Assembly: GCF_000002425.4 (NCBI RefSeq)
Contig: NC_037260.1
Coordinates: 9,436,538-9,500,537, forward strand
Length of the DNA: 64,000 bases
Direction: 5' to 3'
From: Physcomitrium patens
Lineage: Eukaryota > Streptophyta > Bryopsida > Funariales > Funariaceae
The notes below the pieces were generated by a model that did no database searches, was not told the origin of the DNA, and saw only the letters and a program-made list of their open reading frames with translations. The position numbers and the translations under genes are program-made. Each line of letters starts with the position of its first letter. Positions within the stretch are counted from its first letter, which is position 1. Positions 55,543-64,000 of the stretch are shown here, one piece after another.

Positions 55543-57377
55543 ATGACTCATCCTACGCAGCTGTTGCCATTACAAGCCTCTGGAAGAGCTTCTTTTCGTG
55601 GTGACCAGGCAATTGTGGATGCTCTGGAACCAGCCTTCATCAACACACCGCCTGCACAGATTGAGGCAAGAGCACCTCTTAACTCTGAACGCAACCATAA
55701 TGGAGAGTTCGTTGTTGTAACTCTGGAAGAGCATCCTACCCCTCGGGTGGGAGGAACGGGTGGAGAAGGTTCGGACTTGAAGAATGTGAATTCCAAATAT
55801 GGCTCTGCGGGTGATGACGTTGAATTGGGTTCCAAAACGGGAAACAAGCATCTGAGTAATGCCTCCAAGGATGACGCCGCTGATGGAGAGACAGTTTGCC
55901 GGGTTTGTCATCTGGGGTTCAGCTCTGGCAACTGCGAGAGTATTGTGCTAGGCTGTGCCTGCAAACAAGACCTTGCTCTCTGCCACCGCAACTGCGCGGA
56001 GGAATGGTTCAAGATCCGTGGGAACACAGTGTGCGAGATTTGTGGCGAAACGGCGAAGAATGTGCACATACCTGACCATGTGGAAAGTACTTCAGCTCGC
56101 CTAGAAGCTGACGGAACCAGCGTACACACACACCGAGTGTTTGTCAGATCTACAGCTATGTCGAGACTTAGGTATGGCTTGAAGCGCTGGCTGGTGCGAA
56201 AAACTTCTCTCTTTCTTTTCTTTTTTTCTTTTTGTGTTTTTTGGTTAGTATTCTCATTGACTGATTGGAATTAAGTGTTGCTATATCACAAGCTTATTTT
56301 TTTTCTATTTTAATTTGTATTTACTTAAATGATGCTATAAACCTTCATGGAAAGACTGGTGTAAGGAGCATCAAAACAGTTGCATCCTCAAGCCCTCCCT
56401 TATTTTAATTTGCACTGTTTCCTTTTCTTCTTTTTTCGTCTTGTGAGGCTTAAGTTTGTTCAGTTTCCATCGATAGAGGAAACCTCTCTTTCACAATTCG
56501 TTGCGCTTCTATTTTTGAGCTTTTTTTTTAGAGCACCTGGTCGTCATATCAAATTTTCGTTCTCGGTTTTAACATAGAAATGTCTCTAGTCATGTGTGAC
56601 TACTTTCTCGAAATGTTAGCAAGATTAGTATCATGAATCTCAATCCATATTCTACAAGGTTTGTAGCGCGGCTGAAGCATAAACCGTAGTGAGATAGGTC
56701 GAGGTATTAGACATCAGAAGCGCCTGTGGTTCCCAGGGCATTTACTTATACTGCCGTGTAGCAAGGTTTTGGCTTTAGAACTTTGGGAACTTAACAAGGT
56801 TACACCAACCAAAAGTACTAGTTCTGTGCACAGGGTATGTATCCCTTCTCCTAAAAAGCACGATACACAATGAAAAGTATAGTTGAAGTATGGTAATATT
56901 ACGTTGGTTCTAGCTTTATGTTTTCCTCTCCATGTATCTACGATTGATTGTAGCTAGCGTCGTCCAAGCACGTCCACATCAGGAAGAATCGGCACTCGTA
57001 GTGCGTAAGTCCTAGTCCGAGGCTTCACCCTGCTTGTTTGCTCCTATTGAAACCTTCCCGAATGGTGTTTTAATGTTGTTTCAGAATGTTTCGGTTCGTT
57101 AATGTAAGAATACGATTCCAGTTGAACTTGCTTCTCATCTTGCAACGTTAATTGTCTTTGATGTTTATGTCGGCAAATCTCTGCAGAAATTGATGTTTGT
57201 GGCCACATTATTATTGAAACCTAATCACAATCTTAAAAGATTTGCAAGCCTTTAACGATTGTATCTTCTTGTGTTGCTAGGTACATGTGGGCGAATCAGC
57301 TTATCAGGAACTCACTGCTCGCATCCATGATTGTGGTATTCATGGTTCCCTGGTTCTTTCGCATCGCCCGTTTCTAA
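55543..57377 (+). CDS. RING-CH (RINGv, MARCH-like) E3 ubiquitin ligase candidate (2 exons, 241 aa)
   Basis: Exon 1 is 55543-56171 and exon 2 is 57281-57377, joining in phase 2 (AG|G, Arg). The disordered N-terminal ~110 residues start MTHPTQLLPLQASGR. The RING-CH domain (~119-170) follows C-x2-C...C-x-C-x7-H-x2-C...C-x2-C: CRVC, CACKQDLALCHRNC, EEWFKIRGNTVCEIC. All eight zinc ligands are present in C4HC3 order. After a basic segment (RSTAMSRLRYMWANQLIRN) one hydrophobic stretch (LLASMIVVFMVPWFF) forms a C-terminal membrane anchor ending RIARF. Plant RINGv proteins of this layout are membrane-tethered ubiquitin ligases; the target is unknown. Unspliced reading of exon 1 would give a different hydrophobic tail (SLFLFFFSFCVFWLVF), a possible retained-intron isoform. 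Confidence 0.85.
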
Positions 57378-59020
57378 ACAGCCTCGATCTTATGATTCTA
57401 GTTTTTAAAGCATGTGCCGATATCAGTTGGTAGGTGTATATAAATTTAACAGTTTTACAGGAATGAGTCCTGCTCTTTGTAGTTTTATTAGATCTGTAAA
57501 CCTTGCCGTCCTATTCTCAATTCATAATGCCTTTCATTCTTCTCTTGTCTATTCCGGCACAAGTGTTTTTTCCAGCTAGAAACTGGACAAAATAATACAG
57601 GCGCTGCCGTATCTGTTGTGATCAATATGGTTTATAGAGTAAAAGGTGTGAATATTTACATGATTGAAAGTTGCGCATGCATTTGCAGCTTGACAATCTG
57701 ACTCACTTGCTGTGGAATTAGCAAGCCACAATGTGTATATGGCCAAGCTCTTGACGTTCGGCTACTAGTCTGCTGCATGGAATTTCCGCTTAAGCCCCAT
57801 GCATGCCTAGAGAGGTAATTCGCTATAATCTTTCAAGCTGTGCTGGCTTGAATCCAGCTTGGATGCCCTTCTAGATAATCCAGCATCTTCACAAACTGGT
57901 AATCAACATCCGGCTCAACATTTGGAGGGTTTCAAGGTTTCGTCTCTGAAGAATCCATGGCGAGGCTAGCATGGATAGGGATGATCACCAACCACGAAGT
58001 CGATCCCCATCCGTATAAGCTCGTCGTCTACATGTCCTGTCCATCTCATTTCGTCAACATTCCTCTGTGAAGCTCCCGAAACAGGGATCTGTGACTGGTA
58101 TGTATTATGTTCCCTATCACAGCTCAGCCTAATGCTCCTGATTGTAATCAGTGTAGGTTTCTCTCGTTATACTTAGTTCGTGAACAAGCAAGTATCGAAT
58201 TCCACTTTTGCGTTGCACTTTTCCTAAAAGACTTTATTTGATAATTCCCACGTTCGTTTATTTGAATGCGTTGCCAATCGCTGTTCTTCCTTTCAGACTT
58301 TCATGTTTTGATTTTTGCAATTGGCCTTCTACTCTCTTCGGGTTTTCGAAAAGATTTCCAGCACTCAAAGAAGATCGAATCTGTCATTTTATTTTTATTT
58401 ATTTCAATTTTGCTAAATCATTGTTGTTTCACGTAGAGGCATTGGCTGATTCCTATTCCCATCCGACATGTTGAACAGTAAGGTAGAATTGTGTCATCAC
58501 TGCGTAGATAATCACAGGTGCTCCATGGGGCGCAGTATCTGTAAGTTAGCTCACTGAAAGCATGAACTTCGTCGGAAACCACTACGTTTCTCACATCACG
58601 CCAGTTACTACTATGCAGTCAATGTTCCGCCCATTCGTCGAGCTTCTCCCGAGTATATTCCTCGTTTCAACCACAATGAGCATGATTTTAGTAACCACCG
58701 CGAACCACCATCTGCATCTAAAGTTGGGTGGCGAGGCACCCTTCATAACCAAGGCCACAGTTAGGGAAAACATAGCAGCCTCAAAACGATTGAGGTTTGA
58801 ACACGAAGAGTCTCATAGATCAACCTTTCCCCATCGAATCCGTAGAGAACGAAGAAGGCAAATTGATAGCATCGCCATAACAGTGTGCCTTCTTCGTGTA
58901 CACGGTGACTGGAGGGAACTGAGAGTCTGATTAAGTGGGTGAAAGAGTGAACATTAAGTACTTTTACGGGAACATGTATGTCTCTATGATCACCCTAAGG
59001 GTAAGGGCAGCTTCTAACAC
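57378..59020. other. 3' flank of RING-CH gene and unassigned sequence
   Basis: Balanced composition with several open frames (for example 58562-58930) but no recognisable domain or convincing splice-linked exons. It may include a decayed gene copy or non-coding transcript. Confidence 0.35.
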
Positions 59021-60972
59021 TGTAGAATGAGCGATATGTGGATGAGCTGCATTCATTTGATAGATGAGAGGAAGAAAGAAGAAGAAGAAGAATGTGGACA
59101 AGATGAAAAAAATTGGCATAACTTAATGGAAAAATCGACGTGGCTGTAGGAAAAATACTCCACGTACTAATTGCCGTTATTTATTTTTCTTGTGTAGGGG
59201 ATGTGGAAATGATATTTGTTAGGTTTCTTTGGGAAAGAAGTGTAATGTCTGTGTCTATCCAGCACACAAAATGTGACAAGTAGAAGAGCACCAAATATCC
59301 CAAATTTGCATGTGTGTCATGTTGGGGGGTCGATTTTTAGTTTATTATATTATATGCTATTGACACTTTGGTAGCTATTTGTAAGCTTTGCTTCACAACC
59401 CTTGGCTCCATGTGGCCATCACTTTACACAGTGAAGAAGACCCTCCTCCCTCAGCCCACCACACTTTCTCTTATAGTCTTCATATCTACTACTTCCCCTT
59501 TCCTTGAATGGATTCTTAGATTGGTTGCCCACAAGAGCAGAGACTTTAGTGACAGCTGCTCAAGCATAATGTGAATAATACAACATGCTGTCAACCCCTC
59601 TTGTGTGTATAAAAACAAAGAGGTGAGGGGGGAAATGGTGGACTTGGGCAACACTTGGCAGCCAAGTTGGCCTTCATAGCCCACAGATCTCAGAGAGCGA
59701 TGGAAAATTTTTTTATTTTCATTAAAAATTAAAAAATAAAAAAAGGAAAAAAGGATTAGTGAGAAAATAATTGGAACTGACAAAATGGATGGTTAATTAC
59801 TTACTGCCCGCTTGTGATTCTAAATAACATGTGGATGACACTTATTGCCTTATAGCTTCTGGATATAACGAAAAGAGCCTCAATTTAGCGAATGATTTGT
59901 TCTATGAAGTGATGAAGAATATCGGCACGGAAGAATATGGTTGTATTCAGTGTGATGTTCCATTTCTTAAGTGGAAACTTATGATAATTTATTGTTTTTT
60001 GAATTCATCAGGCTTTTGTGCTATGGGTTCCATGAGGTGGGGCCTTTTGAATAAAAAACTGATGATATGGAGTTGGAACACATGTTCAGTTAAATGAAAA
60101 TATTTTTTTTCTAATTGAATAGAATGGAATATATTCAAATGGATCTTGATAATGTTGCTGTTAACATGTCTCAGAAGATCAAATTTAAACTTTTTGCTTG
60201 TACTTAAAGCACTGTTGTTTGTGAACTATCTCATAATTCATAGTTAATGTCTTTCTTTATTTCCCTTTGGAAACACATTTTTCTTCCAGAAGAATGCTTT
60301 TTAAAAATATTTTTTATTTTTTTATTCTATTTACTGCAGTGCTGGGTTTGTGACATGGATGTAAATCCACTTAAAATCCTTGATATTCACATGTACTTAC
60401 TTCAGACATATAATACTTTACTTTAAATAAGAATTCCAAAAACCAGTTGGTGGAATCTGACACTGTATATTGAACCCCCCCCCCAAATGATGTCACACTA
60501 CACTAAAAAAACCCCCAAAAATACCAGATGTATAACAAATTTCATTTTGTGCACACATTTCACTCCAACTGTGGGTGAATACCAAGAAATACAGCTCAAT
60601 TTTCTGTTGTAATAATAATAACATTTCAATTGGTTGGTTGGGATGCGGAACAAGAGCATGTTGGGTCCTTGGGCTTTGAGCTGCAGGTCACTTGTGCCAG
60701 CGTTGCAGAAAAGATGGAAAAGGAAGAGTCAAGTTTAAAAACAGAAAGGAGTAGCGAAGTAGGAAAGTAGGGGAATAGAAAGAGCATGGAAGGAAAAGGC
60801 TAAAATGAACACCAAATTTAACCAAGTTCATGGGTTTCCGTGCCCCGGAGCCCCAACGTGGACAGATAGATAGACAGAGTTTATGAGTGTCCCTCCCTAA
60901 TATCTCCCTCCCTTTCCTTGTTTGAATTGGACCATCTTCTCACAGCCCTCCCGCTGACATGGCATCACCAGT

Positions 60973-61003
<31 letters not shown>

Positions 61004-61338
61004 GAGTGTGTGTGTATGTACAAATATAGATGCTATTTTTTAACAAGTTTTGGTTCTTGCTAAAAGAATGGTTCCATTCCCGTGCTGATACTTAGAGGAC
61101 TGGGTTTGTTTGTTTGTTTGTATTTGAGTTTGTAAATATTTATTTATTTATTTATGTACGTATTTATGTATTTTAACTTTGCACAAAGATTAGGAGCATT
61201 AGCCTTCCCAGCTGGTATTGAGGTTTAAGATTATGTTTTTATTTTTATTATACGCAGTGCATGTTCCACTTTCATCAACATTTGCATTTGAGATCAGCAA
61301 ATGGTGATTGAAACTTTCTGCATGTAGTGTTACAAATT

Positions 61339-61369
<31 letters not shown>

Positions 61370-63005
61370 GGCATTTGTAAGATATGATAAACTGGATAAT
61401 CTTTAACTCTCAGGGTTCTGTTTAAGAATGAAGACTTAAATGATAATTTTTGCTTGGTTGTTACTCTCCAATACTTCATCCTCTGTCAGTAATTACTAAC
61501 AACAGTTAGCATGCAACAACTTTCTCGAAAATAAGACTAACAGTAAAATTAGCCTATTTTTATAGTAGTTAATGAATGATAGGGCATGCAGTATCAGGAT
61601 TTTCTTAACAATCAATCATGAATCAAAAAGGTAAAAAGGATAAAAGGTTAAACAATATAATATTAAATAAACACACTGATACAAGTATAAATGATAGTAT
61701 CATTATTTTCAAATGCTACAGATAGGTGCTTACAACATCACCGTGATGAGTTTCCCGGAAGAAAAAACACTGCATTCATAAATTACAAGTAAATAATCAA
61801 AGATTTCAACCCACCCAGTCGTTGTAAGTTGAGAGATTTGATTCCAATCCACCTGGTGCATTAAGCTACAAGCAAAATAAATAAACAAATAATTGAATTA
61901 GGGATCTTCGTGGAAAACATGTGGGTGCTAATGGGGAACCTAAGATGGGAACTGAACCTCCTTCAGCAAATGTTTCTAATTTTATCCACTAGAGGAGGTG
62001 GATATATAGTAAAAGTAGTATATTAGTTACCAGGGACACAGTTTCAACCCCACTGCCTTCTACACCCTAAACCCTAAACCTTCAAATCCAAAGACATTAA
62101 AAAAGTAAATAGATGATACATCCAGGCTGTACTACCTCCTTTTGTCTTGAACTTAATGAATGGGATTGCTTTCAACATGGACACTGGATTTTGGAAAAAT
62201 GTGGGAATGGAACTTTGTTCCAGTTTTTTCTTTTGTTGATACTGTCACAGAATTTTTTAGGGTTTCCTCTTCATTGGAAAAAGATTCAAACAGGTGAGGA
62301 AGGTCTTGGGTCCCATAGAAGAAGGCCCCAACAGAGTTAGGTGAACACCATAATTGAAAAGAAACTCGTGAACGTGGAATCGATCCACCCTTCAATTCTA
62401 CCACGAGGTTTATATAGACTCTTGCGCAAAAACTTGCATGCATTGGGAGTTGCACCGACCCAACAATTAACAACAAATAGTGGGGGGCTCTGAGGAGAAG
62501 CCATTTGGAGTGCTTTGACAAGGGCATTTTGAGTAACTTGGCTTACATCTACTGTATTTATTATTTGTGTGTATTGATTTTGCATACTATGTTTGCATCT
62601 TCATCACCTCTCTCATTGCAAAGGATCTGAATGTGTGACCCACAAACTGCAATGCCAGGGAGGTTTAGGGGGTGAAGGGCCTGGTTACAGAAGGGACAAC
62701 ATTGGCCACACCCAGAAATGGCACCTGAAGCATTGATGTGAGCACAACACCTTCACCCACTATTTGTATTAACAATGTAGAAAAGGCCAACTATCATCTG
62801 TATGTTACCTTTTTCTACTTTAGGGCTAAATTTGCACTCTTATGCAGACTTGGTGACCCATCTCATATCCCATAGAGTTTCTATTTCTTTGCACAATTGT
62901 GTGTATGCACAGTTCTAGTCTTGGTTCCCAACCCTGCTCACAGTTATTGAAAATTATTTCTAATTGGATGAAATGAAATGTAATACTTGTAATATAGAAA
63001 CTGTG

Positions 63006-63041
<36 letters not shown>

Positions 63042-63707
63042 AATGTGCAAAGATATTACCTGTCCACTATTTTTGTAGAATTAAATAAATAAGTAATGGA
63101 CTGTCTAATAAGACATGGAATAACTTGCTCATACATTAAGCTTAAAAGTGTGCAATTTAAAGGTGCTGGCATACACATTCATCTACACATGTTTGTATTA
63201 TCAAAGTGTATCTGACAAATGTGATAAATTTCCCTTTTGAGCATTCTTTTGATGAATGTAATTTTATAGCCCATACATTCACAATTTCAGATGTGGTTTT
63301 CATTCACACTATTAAACTTGAACATGGTTTGACTCTCTAAAGTATCACAATAAAATAGCATATAGCTCATTAATTTTGTGGATGTTGAACCTTGTGTATA
63401 TGTATGTACATAAATATAATTGTAAAAATAAAATAAAAAATAAAATAAAAAAGTTGACAACAACATGTTTACGTCTCTCTGGTTTAGTATTTGACCATGA
63501 ATGATATAATGGGGAGAATGAATGTGTATATTGACTGTGGCCTTATCTTCAATAAATTGAAGAAATCAAAATCAAAAATAAATAAAAAGAAAGAAAGAAA
63601 GCAAGAAAATAAATTAATAAATCAATAAGTTAATGAAAGAACAAATGAAGGAAGAGGATTGTTTGCAAAACAGTGCTATGGTTTAGTGGACCTGCATTTG
63701 TTATTCA

Positions 63708-63710
63708 GTA

Positions 63711-63740
<30 letters not shown>
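63708..63740. repeat. (TATC)n microsatellite
   Basis: About eight TATC units. Confidence 0.9.
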
Positions 63741-63741
<1 letters not shown>

Positions 63742-63853
63742 AAATATATATATTAAAACACTTGGTGGAATTGTAATGAGAAAACAAGATGAGTTTTGTG
63801 GAAAGAATGGGTTTGCTCATGTATGAGCCTGGTTTACTCCCAAAAATATGTGG

Positions 63854-63891
63854 TGACATCAGCCATACTCAAAAACCGTGGTGACGTCAGC
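63854..63891. promoter_or_regulatory. Paired TGACRTCAGC (bZIP-type) motifs
   Basis: GTGGTGACATCAGC and GTGGTGACGTCAGC, 28 bp apart. The second contains the TGACGTCA palindrome bound by plant bZIP factors of the TGA/HY5 kind. Confidence 0.45.
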
Positions 63892-64000
63892 ACAGGCCCA
63901 ACTCAACATAGGAAAAATGGATGAAATAGTAACTTTCAGAATATAGGAATTTTGCAAAGCTAGAAGACAGCCTTGTTAAGATTGAACCAATGGAGATTCC

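Larger units (their letters stand above)
59021..64000. other. Intergenic DNA to the window end
   Basis: AT-rich with (TA)n at ~60977-61003, 61339-61366 and 63009-63040, a 10-base C run at 60475-60484, and (TATC)n at 63708-63740. A frame at 59831-60097 reading DDTYCLIASGYNEKSLNLAN could be a LINE RT scrap (low confidence). Paired bZIP-type motifs near 63854-63891 hint at the promoter of a gene beyond the window. Confidence 0.45.

Noticed and set aside
58562-58930. 122-codon open frame
   Set aside because: No recognisable domain, overlaps open frames on the other strand, no flanking splice structure.
61801-61865. tRNA-like text (GATTCCAATCC) on inspection
   Set aside because: No acceptor stem, D-arm or anticodon arm could be folded; no tRNA, rRNA or snRNA gene was found anywhere in the window.

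Overview
The window looks like nuclear DNA of a land plant, most likely a moss or another bryophyte. The evidence is plant-type spliced genes with GT-AG introns, a plant-style glutamate carboxypeptidase (AMP1 family), a plant PHD-Tudor protein, degenerate CCCTAAA-type telomere-like repeats, long AT-rich intergenic DNA full of (TA)n runs, and chromodomain Ty3 elements of the fungal/vertebrate 'sushi/Tcn1' type, a lineage previously reported from mosses. The species call is inference.

Four host genes, all on the + strand, can be assembled exon by exon with phases that agree at every junction. They are a 15-exon PHD-finger/Tudor gene (6748-13809, 941 aa), a 4-exon unrecognised small protein (15616-17128, 165 aa), a 12-exon AMP1-like membrane peptidase (26495-31317, 776 aa) and a 2-exon RING-CH protein (55543-57377, 241 aa). 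They sit in less AT-rich islands separated by deserts of decayed transposon sequence. They share no evident pathway, and each appears to be transcribed alone.

The remaining sequence is dominated by mobile DNA. At 1-1527 lies the 5' end of a Ty3/gypsy element on the - strand (E1: LTR, leader, open gag running off the window edge). At 1807-3558 is a dead Ty1/copia pol. At 34443-42702 is an old, nested-into chromovirus (E3). At 44902-51441 is a young chromovirus (E2) with near-identical LTRs, a perfect ATATA target-site duplication, full-length gag, and pol interrupted by only two stops. Smaller fossils are a Ty3-type integrase scrap near 4600, a LINE zf-RVT tail near 18100-18500, and a Tc1-like transposase near 42880-43160.

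The most interesting signal is shared by E1, E2 and E3. The predicted 5' end of each element's RNA is complementary over 11-12 nt to a site starting exactly 2 nt after the 5' LTR, with compensatory base changes between families. This is the signature of the self-priming reverse transcription known from the fungal Tf1/sushi group. The same R-region sequence can also form a 13-bp hairpin with U3, which would exist only at the 3' end of the RNA. Downstream, the leaders of E1 and E2 carry two or three tandem ~104-nt modules, each with a covarying outer stem and two hairpins whose tips read GGATTACC; E3 keeps weaker versions. E2 and E3 also share a previously unrecognised small ORF between pol and the 3' LTR, preceded by a splice-acceptor-like tract. 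All three U3 regions carry a perfect three-unit heat-shock element.
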